Source: RECO01 sp050485385 (GTDB taxonomy: Bacteria > Pseudomonadota > Alphaproteobacteria > Geminicoccales > Geminicoccaceae). From it: a DNA stretch of 39,059 bases. The translations under genes were made by a program, and so were the position numbers. The notes below the pieces were generated by a model. That model did no database searches. It was not told the DNA's origin and was given only the letters and a program-made list of their open reading frames with translations. Of this stretch, positions 7,517 through 14,977 are shown piece after piece; the first letter of the stretch is position 1, and each line of letters opens with the position of its first letter. Location: positions 1 to 39,059 of the forward strand of contig JBJHBG010000037.1 in the NCBI GenBank assembly GCA_050485385.1, written 5' to 3'.

Positions 7517-8229
7517 CGGCCGCGACCGTGCAGGGTGGCGGCGCCGCGCCCGCGCTGCCCGAGACGGTGCTGCAACGCCGTCAACTCCACGTCGTCATCG
7601 CGCTCGACACCTCCGGCTCGATGCGCGGCGACCGCATCGCCTCGCTCAACTACGCGATGCGCTCGGCCGTACCCGAGTTGAAGGCCGCCGCCGCCGACAA
7701 CCCAGAAATCGAGGTGCGCGTGCGGGTGCTCCAGTTCGACAGCGCCGCCCGCTGGCACCAGCCGGCACCCGTGCCGGTCGAGGCGTTCGAGTGGGTCGAC
7801 CTGGAGGCCGGCGGCGAGACGCGGATGGGCGAGGCGCTCGACCGCATCGCCGAGGCCCTGTCGCCGGAGCTGTTGCCTGGGCGGCAGTTGCCGCCGGTCA
7901 TCGTGCTCGTTTCGGACGGCTATCCTTCGGACGATGTCGACGGGGCACTCGAGCGGTTCTTCCAGGGCGAGTTGCCCCGTGCTGCGCTACGCATCGGCAT
8001 CGCCATCGGCAGCGACGCCGACCTCGAGACCTTGGAGCGCTTCATCGACCATCCGAGCCTGCAACCGCTGAGAGCCAACAACGCGCCGGCCCTCGTCGAG
8101 CACATCCGCTGGGCGACGACGGCGCCGGTCAGGACGGTGTCGTCGCCGACCACCGATCCGGATCCCCTCGGAACCATGCGGCGCGGCAACACGGCCATCG
8201 TCTCCGAGGGCGAGGACATGGTCTGGTGA
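7513..8229 (+). CDS. TerY-like von Willebrand factor A domain protein
   Basis: This 238-residue protein is almost entirely a VWA domain. The metal-ion-dependent adhesion site is complete: DTSGSM (32-37), T103 in GGETRMG, and SDG (134-136). TerY-type VWA proteins act with a kinase and a PP2C phosphatase as the TerY-P triad (family knowledge), probably as a Mg-dependent scaffold or regulated partner. The zinc-ribbon C-terminus of many TerY proteins is missing; instead there is a short polar tail with SSPTTDPDPLGTMRRG, rich in Ser/Thr beside acidic residues. The ATG overlaps the PrsW-like stop codon (ATGA), which indicates translational coupling. No tellurium-resistance terB/C/D genes are present, so the terY symbol is not applied. 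Confidence 0.88.
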   Translation: MTAATVQGGGAAPALPETVLQRRQLHVVIALDTSGSMRGDRIASLNYAMRSAVPELKAAAADNPEIEVRVRVLQFDSAARWHQPAPVPVEAFEWVDLEAGGETRMGEALDRIAEALSPELLPGRQLPPVIVLVSDGYPSDDVDGALERFFQGELPRAALRIGIAIGSDADLETLERFIDHPSLQPLRANNAPALVEHIRWATTAPVRTVSSPTTDPDPLGTMRRGNTAIVSEGEDMVW

Positions 8230-8281
8230 GCAACGCTGCGCGCCTTCGTTCGGCGACCCAACAGGCCGGGAGACACGGCAG

Positions 8282-9400
8282 ATGACCACCGAGACCGAGG
8301 CCCGGCTGACGGCACTCCTGGAGGCGGCGCGGGCACGCCAGGGGGATGCGATCCTGCGCGACCGGGATCGGCTGACGCTGTTCTTGATGGGCGAGGCGCC
8401 GGAACTGGCCGACCAGGTGCGCGCGCTCGCGATCGCCCTGTCGCTCGATGCGACGTGGCAGCTCGGTGCGGCGCCGGGGGCGGAGGCGACGCAGGCGCTG
8501 ATCGTCGAAGTCGCCCGCCGCGCCAATGTGCAGTCCGGCGCGGCAGGCGAGGCGGTTCGGGTGGCGGCGGGCATGGCGGGCGTGGTCGACATGCCGCCGG
8601 CGGCACCCCCGCCGCCGATCCCCGAGCCGCAGCCGCGGGGGGCGACGGACGATGCGTGGGTGGGCGAGACCCAGATCGCCGGCACGGCCGCGCCCGACGT
8701 CGGGCAGGCGCCGCGCGGTGGGACGTCGGGTGGGGGCGGCGCCCAGGACCCCCTGGCGCGGATCATGGGCATGCTGCGCGGCTTCGGCGGCGGCCAGGGT
8801 GGCGCTCCGAGCTTCGATCTCAAGGCGTTGCTGAAGAACAAGTGGGTGCTGATCGGTATCGGCGTGGTCGCGGTCGCCATGTTTCTCGGCGACGACCCGG
8901 CCCCGCAGCAGCAGCCGATGCAACCGGATCGGCCGGCGGTGCCGGGGGGCGGAGGCGGTGGTCAGCAGCAGGCCGGCGGGGTGCCGGACTTGGTCAACCC
9001 GCAAGGCGGCGGCGCGCTGCCGCAACTCGTGCTGCAGACCTACGAGGGAAACCCGTTCGTCGCGTTTCGTCTACCGACGCAGGAAGGTGGCGTTCAGGGC
9101 TCGGTGTTGGTCTCGGCGCAGGGCTGGGACAGCGGGGTGATCGTTGCCTTCTCCCCGGTAGGCCAGTCCGAGGCGCAGACACTCTCCACGTTGCAGCCCG
9201 CCCGGCTCGTGCAGCAGGAACAGCGCGTGATTCGCCTCATCCAGCCCGAGTGGCAGTTCGACAACGTGGGCATCCGCGACATCTGCGTGAGCTTCGAGCA
9301 GCATCCGAGTGCGGCGGACGTGACCTTCCGCGGCAGCGCCATGTGCGTCTACGGTGCGGGCTGTCAGCAGGTGATCGGCTGCGGCCGGGTGCCTCAGTAG
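8282..9400 (+). CDS. Single-pass membrane protein with cluster-specific helical N-domain
   Basis: This 372-residue protein has an N-terminal helical domain (about 1-100), a Pro/Gly-rich linker with DAWVGETQ (124-131), one membrane helix (about 187-203, KWVLIGIGVVAVAMFLG), a low-complexity Gln/Gly/Pro stretch and a beta-rich C-terminal domain (about 245-372). Four of that domain's cysteines lie near its end in MCVYGAGCQQVIGCG, following one in DICVSF, so it is likely periplasmic and disulfide-bonded. The N-domain and the WVG motif recur in the next protein, so the two are related membrane components with different outer domains. GGGAGA at 8268-8273 supports the start. No known family was recognised. 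A receptor or PrsW-substrate role is inference from context. Confidence 0.75.
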   Translation: MTTETEARLTALLEAARARQGDAILRDRDRLTLFLMGEAPELADQVRALAIALSLDATWQLGAAPGAEATQALIVEVARRANVQSGAAGEAVRVAAGMAGVVDMPPAAPPPPIPEPQPRGATDDAWVGETQIAGTAAPDVGQAPRGGTSGGGGAQDPLARIMGMLRGFGGGQGGAPSFDLKALLKNKWVLIGIGVVAVAMFLGDDPAPQQQPMQPDRPAVPGGGGGGQQQAGGVPDLVNPQGGGALPQLVLQTYEGNPFVAFRLPTQEGGVQGSVLVSAQGWDSGVIVAFSPVGQSEAQTLSTLQPARLVQQEQRVIRLIQPEWQFDNVGIRDICVSFEQHPSAADVTFRGSAMCVYGAGCQQVIGCGRVPQ

Positions 9401-9433
9401 GAGGCAGCGGCGGGGCGAACGAACGGGGACGGC

Positions 9434-10522
9434 ATGAGCGACGAGACGTACGACGAGCTGGCGTTGTGCCTGGCGGAGATGCGGCAGCGGTTCGGCGAGG
9501 ATGCCTTCACCAACCGGCGTCGGCTCAACGGCCTCTTGGCCGACCGGCTGCCAGACGCGAAGCGCGAGATCCGCGTCGTGATCGACGCCATCGACGATGG
9601 CGTGATCACGGACCTCGTAGCGCTGCCGCCCGGCACGCTCGACATGCAGATCGACCGCCTCGTGGCGCGGCTGGAGAACGCGCGCGGCACCCGCGAGGAC
9701 ATCGCCCGGCAGGTGGTGCGGGCCTGTGCCTACGCGTTGGGTCTGGGTGAACTGCCCTCGCGTTGCCGCCGCGCGTTCCCGGCGCCGGCAGTGACACCCC
9801 AGCCGGCACCGCGCGACGACTGGGTCGGTGTTTCGCAGGCGGTAGGCGTCGCGCCGCCAGCGCAGCCGATGGCGGCACCGGTGACGGCGCCGGCACCGGC
9901 AAGGCGCGGAGGTTGGGGCCGTCGGATCCTCTTCGCCTTGCTCGTCATGGTGGCGACGGTGACCGGTCTGGCCATTCTCGGCGTCTATGTGGGCAACGAG
10001 GACAGGCAGGGCGCCCACGATACGGGCGGCAGTGACGGCGGCAACGGCGGCGTCGTCGAGTACGGCGGCGAGTTCCGCGACTACGGCGTCAGCCCCCAGA
10101 CCGGCCTGCAGAGCAACGTCGGCTCGCCCACGCCCACGAGCATCCCCGGCGCTGCCGTGGTCGGCACGGCGGCGCTGATCGACGAGTTGCGCGGCGGCGG
10201 GGCGGATCGCTTCCGGCTGGTCGACGTGCTCACCAGCAGCGGCCACCCGTCACTGCCCGGCGCCGTGCATCTGCCCCAGGCCGGCACGCCAGGGTCGGTC
10301 GACGACGCCGTTCAGCGCGACGTCGCGCAGGCGCTCGCTCGGCTGACCGACGGGCGCAAGGCCTTCCCGCTGGTCTTCTTCTGCGGCGGCACGCAGTGCT
10401 GGCTGTCGTACAACGCGAGCCTGCGCGCACTGGCGGCCGGCCACACCAACGTTTTCTGGTATCGGGGCGGCCTCGACGCCTGGACGGCGGCGGGCCAGCC
10501 GCTCGAGCCTCTGCGCCGCTGA
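9434..10522 (+). CDS. Membrane-anchored rhodanese (CxxxxCW) with helical N-domain
   Basis: This 362-residue protein has the same plan as its neighbour: a helical N-terminal domain (about 1-105, with RRRLNGLLADRLP at 28-40), linker with DDWVGVSQ (128-135), one membrane helix (about 164-186), then a periplasmic domain. That domain (about 208-362) is rhodanese-like: LVDVLTS (262-268), C317-GGTQ-C322-W323 followed by LSYNASLR, and FWYRGGLDAWTAAGQP. It is a clear paralogue of the rhodanese that opens the cluster (3071-3865), but is tethered to the inner membrane with a cytoplasmic sensor-like domain. A role in reporting periplasmic thiol or redox state to the kinase/phosphatase pair is plausible but unproven. 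The gene is the last of the cluster, 91 bp before the tRNA-Gln. Confidence 0.82.
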   Translation: MSDETYDELALCLAEMRQRFGEDAFTNRRRLNGLLADRLPDAKREIRVVIDAIDDGVITDLVALPPGTLDMQIDRLVARLENARGTREDIARQVVRACAYALGLGELPSRCRRAFPAPAVTPQPAPRDDWVGVSQAVGVAPPAQPMAAPVTAPAPARRGGWGRRILFALLVMVATVTGLAILGVYVGNEDRQGAHDTGGSDGGNGGVVEYGGEFRDYGVSPQTGLQSNVGSPTPTSIPGAAVVGTAALIDELRGGGADRFRLVDVLTSSGHPSLPGAVHLPQAGTPGSVDDAVQRDVAQALARLTDGRKAFPLVFFCGGTQCWLSYNASLRALAAGHTNVFWYRGGLDAWTAAGQPLEPLRR

Positions 10523-10613
10523 CGAACCCGTGCGCAAACGGAGCCCCGGCAAGGCCGCCCGCACGTGCTGTCCCGGCGGGCTCGCTCGGCGGGGACGAGG
10601 GGGATGGCCAGTC

Positions 10614-10687
10614 TGGCTGGGGGACCTGGATTCGAACCAGGACTAAGCGGTCCAGAGCCGCTCGTTCTACCGTTAAACTATCCCCCA
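10614..10687 (-). tRNA. tRNA-Gln (anticodon CTG)
   Basis: On the minus strand the 74-nt sequence folds as a full cloverleaf. The acceptor stem is TGGGGGA/TCCCCCA with the weak U1-A72 pair typical of tRNA-Gln. The D-arm carries AACGGTAGAAC, the anticodon stem AGCGG/CCGCT encloses CTCTGGA (anticodon CTG, reading CAG), and the T-arm is CCTGG-TTCGAAT-CCAGG. G is the discriminator base and CCA is encoded. It lies between the accessory cluster on its 3' side and the adenylate cyclase gene on its 5' side. Confidence 0.97.
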
Positions 10688-10703
10688 ACGGCGACGCAGG
10701 TTT

Positions 10704-12164
10704 CTAGGGGGAGGGAGCGGGGGCGTCAAGGCGGGTGGTACGGACCCAGACCTCCATGGCGCCGTCGCGGCCGCGCAGCGCTTGGGCCGGCAGGCGTGCG
10801 TAGGCGGCGAGCATCGGGCTCGCGTTGACGGCGTCGGCGATGGCTCCCGAAAGTACCACCGGCGTGTCGAGGTCGCGGGTCAGCCGCTCCAGGCGCGAGG
10901 CCACGTTGACCGCATCGCCGATCACCGCGAACTCGAAACGTTCGCCGCCGCCGATGTCGCCGAGCACCGCCTCTCCGAGGTGCAGGCCGATCCCGACAGC
11001 CACGGGCGGTTCGCCGCGTCGACCACGCTCGACGTTCCACGCGGCGACGCCCGCTTGAATGGCCTCGGCGCAGGCGAGCGCGCGCAGGGCGTCGTCGGCC
11101 GTCGCCTCGGGCAGGCCGAAGATCGCCATCTGGGCATCGCCCATGAACTTGTCGATCGAGCCGCCATGGGCGAACACCGCCTGGGCGAGCCGGCCGTGGA
11201 AGTCCCGCAGGAGCTGGATGACCTGCTCCGGGCGCAGGCTTTCGGCCGTGCGCGTGAAGCCCTGCATGTCGGCGAACAGCACGACCAAGCGCTGCGTGCG
11301 AACCTGGCCGAGCGGCTGATCGCGGCCGGCGACCTGCTCGACCACGGCGGGGTCGAGGTAGCGGGCAAGGTTGGCCCGCTGCCGCGCCGCCTCCACCTGC
11401 TCGTAGAGGAAGCGGCGGGCCCGCCACGCGGCGAAGGCGAGCAGGAGGGTCACGAGCAGCGTGACGAAGACGCGCACCGCCCAGTCGTCGAGGTGCACGT
11501 AGCTGGGCCGGAGATAGCCCTCGAGCCACGCCTCCGGGCCAGGCTCGCGGCCCGGCAGCACCAACTCCGTCACGGTCCCCGGCTGGGCGACGATCAGCGC
11601 CACGCCGACGCTCCACGCCACCACGATCATGAACCCGGTCCACAGCGTGACGAACGGCTGCAAGGCCAGGGCGGAGAGCGCGAGCAGAAGGTAGAGATAG
11701 AGGAAGGTGGGCTGGCGCAGCACCATCGGCCACGGCCAGGCGTCGGGATAGGTGTTGCCGGGTGCCAGCAGGGCGAAGGTAAAGAGGGTCACGTCGAGGC
11801 TGACGAACAGGAGCGGTGGCCAAAGGGCGTCGGGCCGGCGGCGGCGGACACGGAGTTGCGCGATGCCGAGGACGCCCAGTGCCGCGAGCAGCAGCAGATT
11901 CTCCCACAGCAGGGCGAGGTCGTAGCGCAGCAGCAGCCAGACCGCGATGGCGACGAGCACCGCCGTGCGTGCGATGGTAACGAGGTGCAGGTTGTTCAGG
12001 GCGCGACGCTGCAACGCCCGGTCGAGTGCCCGCGATGCCGGCCGCGGCACGAGCGTCGGGTTGCGGTCGGCGATCACGGCGCGCGAGGGGCGGATGGGAT
12101 CAGCCTCCGGCTGGCGGGCGGCCGAACGACGCCCCCTGAGATCGACCCTTCTGTCCGCATCCAC
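10704..12164 (-). CDS. Membrane-bound class III adenylate/guanylate cyclase
   Basis: This 486-residue protein has about six membrane helices in its N-terminal half (about 62-80, 88-102, 115-134, 152-170, 175-193, 229-247) and a C-terminal class III cyclase domain (about 288-470). Metal-binding aspartates are D299 in VVLFADMQGFT and D343 in DKFMGDAQMAIFG. K339 is the adenine-specifying lysine, and VIGDAVNVASRLE (414-426) supplies D417, N420 and R424, so the product is most likely cAMP. The segment 255-285 before the domain resembles the signalling helix of cyclases. GTG start, 21 bp after glcE, so it may be cotranscribed with the glc genes. The first 36 residues are polar and the true start could be a little downstream. 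Confidence 0.9.
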   Translation of the reverse strand: MDADRRVDLRGRRSAARQPEADPIRPSRAVIADRNPTLVPRPASRALDRALQRRALNNLHLVTIARTAVLVAIAVWLLLRYDLALLWENLLLLAALGVLGIAQLRVRRRRPDALWPPLLFVSLDVTLFTFALLAPGNTYPDAWPWPMVLRQPTFLYLYLLLALSALALQPFVTLWTGFMIVVAWSVGVALIVAQPGTVTELVLPGREPGPEAWLEGYLRPSYVHLDDWAVRVFVTLLVTLLLAFAAWRARRFLYEQVEAARQRANLARYLDPAVVEQVAGRDQPLGQVRTQRLVVLFADMQGFTRTAESLRPEQVIQLLRDFHGRLAQAVFAHGGSIDKFMGDAQMAIFGLPEATADDALRALACAEAIQAGVAAWNVERGRRGEPPVAVGIGLHLGEAVLGDIGGGERFEFAVIGDAVNVASRLERLTRDLDTPVVLSGAIADAVNASPMLAAYARLPAQALRGRDGAMEVWVRTTRLDAPAPSP

Positions 12165-12185
12165 CGCCGGTTGGCAAGGCGTCGC

Positions 12186-13385
12186 TCAGATCCCGGCGTA
12201 CATCCGCCCCGGGTTGAGCCGGCGCTCGGGATCGAAGACCGCCTTCAGCCGTTCGGTGATGGCGCGGATCGGGGCCGGCTGCGGCTCGAACACGTCGACT
12301 TTGGCGCGGATCGCGGCGGGTGCCCGGACGAGCGTGGCGTAGCCGCCGACGGCGCCGAGCGCGCGGCGGATTGCGCCGGCGCCGGCGTCCTCGCCCACCG
12401 GTACGGCAAGCCAGACGAGGCCGCCGCTCCAGTCGAGCAGGCCCTCGCCGCCGAGCGCCGTCGTCAACGTGTCGTAGAGGTCCGGCCCGGCGGTCGGCGC
12501 CACCGACAGGCGCCACACGGCCCGGTCCTGCGGGCTCGCCAGCGGCCGGACGTCGGCGACGTGGCGCCATAGCGCGCGGCTGGCGTCGGCGTCGAGCCTG
12601 CGGGCCTCGCCATGGGCGCGCAGCACATGCGCCAGGGCATCGGCGCGGCGGTCGAGGAAGTCGGCGAAGGTCTGGAGGCGGAGCAGGGCCGCCGGTTCGG
12701 TCGAGCCGAGCGGCGTCGTGGCGGCAAGCCGGGCCGGCAGCCACGCGGCGGCCGCCACCTCCAGGGGCGTGGCCATGGCCGCGCGCATCGCAGCACCGGC
12801 TTGGGTCGCGTCCAGGCCGAAAAACACCAGGGTCGTCTCGGTCTCCGCCCGCGGCAGCACCTTGAAGGCCACCTCGGTCAGCACACCCAACGTGCCGTGC
12901 GCTCCGGCCGAGAGCTTGACCAGATCGAGCCCGGTGACGTTCTTCATCACGCGGCCGCCGGAGCGCATCACCTGGCCTTCGCCGTCGACGAATCGGACGC
13001 CGATCAGGCTGTCGCGCAAGGCGCCGCGGGCGACCCGCGCTGGGCCCGAAAGGTTCGTCGCGACGAGCCCGCCGAGGGTGGGTGAGGCCGCTTCGGTGCC
13101 GAGCAGATGGCGCAGATCGGGCGGCTCGAACGGGAAGGCCTGGCCCTCGGCCGCAAGGGCTGCTTCCGCCGCCGCGACGGGGGTGCCGGACTTGGCGCGG
13201 AAGACCAACTCGGTCGGCCGGTAGAGGGTGATGCCGGTGAGCCGGTCGAGGGCCAGCACGTCCTCTGCCTCGACCGGGCGGCCCAAGCCCTCCAGCCCAG
13301 CGCCGCCGGCGATGGCGAGCGGCGCGTTGGCGGAGCGGACGACCTCGGCGACGCCATCCTCGCTGTCGGGCGCGTGGCGGGCCAC
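12186..13385 (-). CDS. glcE: Glycolate oxidase subunit GlcE (FAD-binding)
   Basis: This 399-residue protein matches GlcE, the second flavin-binding subunit of glycolate oxidase, which oxidises glycolate to glyoxylate. Landmarks are YRPTELVFRAKSGTPV, the FAD-binding PTLGGLVATNLSGPAR with RGALRDSLIGVRFVDGEG, and GGRVMKNVTGLDLVKLSAGAHGTLGV. The C-terminus DPERRLNPGRMY is the family ending. GTG start; the gene begins 3 bp after the glcD stop, so the pair is one transcript. The Fe-S subunit GlcF, which normally follows and is needed in E. coli, is not downstream: the next gene is a cyclase. It must be encoded elsewhere or replaced. Confidence 0.93.
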   Translation of the reverse strand: MARHAPDSEDGVAEVVRSANAPLAIAGGAGLEGLGRPVEAEDVLALDRLTGITLYRPTELVFRAKSGTPVAAAEAALAAEGQAFPFEPPDLRHLLGTEAASPTLGGLVATNLSGPARVARGALRDSLIGVRFVDGEGQVMRSGGRVMKNVTGLDLVKLSAGAHGTLGVLTEVAFKVLPRAETETTLVFFGLDATQAGAAMRAAMATPLEVAAAAWLPARLAATTPLGSTEPAALLRLQTFADFLDRRADALAHVLRAHGEARRLDADASRALWRHVADVRPLASPQDRAVWRLSVAPTAGPDLYDTLTTALGGEGLLDWSGGLVWLAVPVGEDAGAGAIRRALGAVGGYATLVRAPAAIRAKVDVFEPQPAPIRAITERLKAVFDPERRLNPGRMYAGI

Positions 13386-13388
13386 GGG

Positions 13389-14840
13389 TCAGGCCGCCCG
13401 GCCGAGGGCGGCGGACGGCGCATCGTCGAGCGGGAACACCTTGCCCACGTTCAAGACGTCGTGCGGGTCGAACGCGGCCTTGATGCGCCGTTGCAACGCC
13501 AATTCGTGCGGCAGAAACTGGTAGCTCATCAGGTCGCGCTTCTCGATGCCGACGCCGTGCTCGCCCGACAGGCAGCCGCCGACGTCGACGCAGAGCCTGA
13601 GGATGTCGGCGCTGCACCGCTCCGCCTTCTCCAACTCGCCCGGCGCGTTGGCGTTGTAGAGAATCAAGGGATGCAGGTTGCCGTCGCCGGCATGGAAGAT
13701 GTTGGCGATCATGAGATCGTAGTGGCGGCCGATCTCGCCGATGCGATCCAGTGTCTCGGGCAGGGCCGAGGTCGGGATGGTGCCGTCGATGCAGATGTAG
13801 TCGGGCGAGATGCGGCCGACGGCGCCGAAGGCCGACTTGCGGCCGAGCCAAATGGCGGCCGCGTCCTTGGCGTTGGCGGCGACGCGCAGATAGCTCGCGC
13901 CGTGTGCCTTGGCGATCTCGGTGATGCGGGCCAACAGCGTGTCGATCTCGGCGTCGTTGCCCTCGACCTCCGCGATCAACACGGCCTCGACGTCGAGCGG
14001 ATAGCCCGCATGGACGAAGGCCTCGACCGCTTCGATCGCGGGCTTGTCCATGAACTCCAGCGCCACTGGAATGATACCCGAGGCGACGATGGCATCGACG
14101 CAGGCGCCGGCCTCGCGGCTGGTCGGAAAGCCGAGCAGCATGGGCCTCGCACCTTCCGGTGCCTTGAGAATGCGCACCGTGATCTCGGTGACGACGCCGA
14201 GCTGTCCCTCGGAGCCGCAAAGCAGGCCCAGAAGGTCGAGGCCCGCCGCATCGAGATGCTTGCCGCCGATCTCGACGACGTCGCCTTCCACCGTGACGAG
14301 CTTCACGCCGAGCAGGTTGTTGGTGGTAACCCCGTATTTCAGGCAGTGCGCACCGCCGGAATTGTTGGCGACGTTGCCGCCGATCGAGCACGCGAGCTGC
14401 GAAGAGGGGTCCGGTGCGTAGAAGAAGCCCTCGTGCTCGGCAGCCTGGGTGATGGCGATGTTGGTCACGCCCGCCTCGACGGTGGCAGTACGGTTGGCCA
14501 CGTCGACGTCGAGGATGGCGCGCATTTTCATCAGGCCAAGGACGACGCCGTCGGCCGTGGGCATGGCGCCGCCGGCGAGCGAGGTGCCGGCACCGCGGGC
14601 AGTCACCGGGATGCGTTGCTCGTGACAGTAGCGCATCACGGCGGCAACCTCCGCGGTCGAGGTCGGCAGGACCACGGCCAAGGGCATCTGCCGGTAGGCG
14701 GAAAGCCCGTCGGTCTCGTAGGCTCGCACTTCGTCCTCGGCCTCGATCACGCTCTCCGGCGCCGGACAGAGCAGCCGCAACGCGGCGACGATCTCGCCCT
14801 GACGCTCGATGATGGCCGGATTCGGCGCGGGCATGCGCAT
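13389..14840 (-). CDS. glcD: Glycolate oxidase subunit GlcD (FAD-linked)
   Basis: This 483-residue FAD-linked oxidase is of the GlcD/D-lactate dehydrogenase family at full length. The PCMH FAD domain shows VVLPTSTAEVAAVMRYC, TARGAGTSLAGGAMPT, and PSSQLACSIGGNVANNSGG. The C-terminal FAD-oxidase domain shows HAGDGNLHPLILYN and GGCLSGEHGVGIEKRDLM, with the closing FDPHDVLNVGKVFP. It oxidises glycolate (or a related 2-hydroxyacid) together with GlcE. GAGGGGG just upstream of the ATG is the ribosome site. The gene is divergent from padR, and the operator repeats at 14906-14952 lie in the shared 137-bp interval, so PadR may also influence glc expression. A glyoxylate-reductase-type gene lies about 5 kb away. 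Confidence 0.94.
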   Translation of the reverse strand: MRMPAPNPAIIERQGEIVAALRLLCPAPESVIEAEDEVRAYETDGLSAYRQMPLAVVLPTSTAEVAAVMRYCHEQRIPVTARGAGTSLAGGAMPTADGVVLGLMKMRAILDVDVANRTATVEAGVTNIAITQAAEHEGFFYAPDPSSQLACSIGGNVANNSGGAHCLKYGVTTNNLLGVKLVTVEGDVVEIGGKHLDAAGLDLLGLLCGSEGQLGVVTEITVRILKAPEGARPMLLGFPTSREAGACVDAIVASGIIPVALEFMDKPAIEAVEAFVHAGYPLDVEAVLIAEVEGNDAEIDTLLARITEIAKAHGASYLRVAANAKDAAAIWLGRKSAFGAVGRISPDYICIDGTIPTSALPETLDRIGEIGRHYDLMIANIFHAGDGNLHPLILYNANAPGELEKAERCSADILRLCVDVGGCLSGEHGVGIEKRDLMSYQFLPHELALQRRIKAAFDPHDVLNVGKVFPLDDAPSAALGRAA

Positions 14841-14905
14841 CGTCGATCCCCCTCAAACTGCTTCTCATGTGGCATGACAGGCACCGAAAATCCAGCCGGG
14901 CGCGA

Positions 14906-14922
14906 TATATCGAGTCGATATA
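14906..14922. promoter_or_regulatory. PadR operator, site 1 (perfect inverted repeat)
   Basis: TATATCGA-G-TCGATATA is a perfect 8-bp inverted repeat with a one-base centre at 14914, 56 bp before the padR start. A perfect -10 box TATAAT (14919-14924) overlaps its right arm, so a bound regulator would block plus-strand transcription. No good -35 is visible. This is the kind of palindrome PadR proteins bind; assignment to this PadR is by position. Confidence 0.7.
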
Positions 14923-14935
14923 ATCTCTTCCATTA

Positions 14936-14952
14936 TGTATCGGTTCGATATA
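14936..14952. promoter_or_regulatory. PadR operator, site 2 (imperfect inverted repeat)
   Basis: TGTATCGG-T-TCGATATA repeats site 1 with two mismatches in the left arm. The two centres (14914 and 14944) are 30 bp apart, close to three helical turns, so two dimers would sit on the same DNA face. The site lies between the predicted -10 box and the padR start, as expected for autoregulation. Confidence 0.65.
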
Positions 14953-14977
14953 TGAAGGCTCGCATGAGAGGTGCGCC

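Noticed and set aside
3071..10522. Tellurite resistance operon
   Set aside because: Only the VWA-kinase-PP2C part resembles Ter-linked systems; no TerB, TerC, TerD or TerZ-like protein is encoded.
1..10522. Integrase, transposase or att repeat marking an island
   Set aside because: No integrase or transposase motif was seen, and no second copy of the tRNA-Gln 3' end was noticed by eye.
10400..10830. Small plus-strand frames across the tRNA-Gln
   Set aside because: They read through a perfect cloverleaf tRNA gene and the end of the rhodanese gene; no ribosome site or family match.
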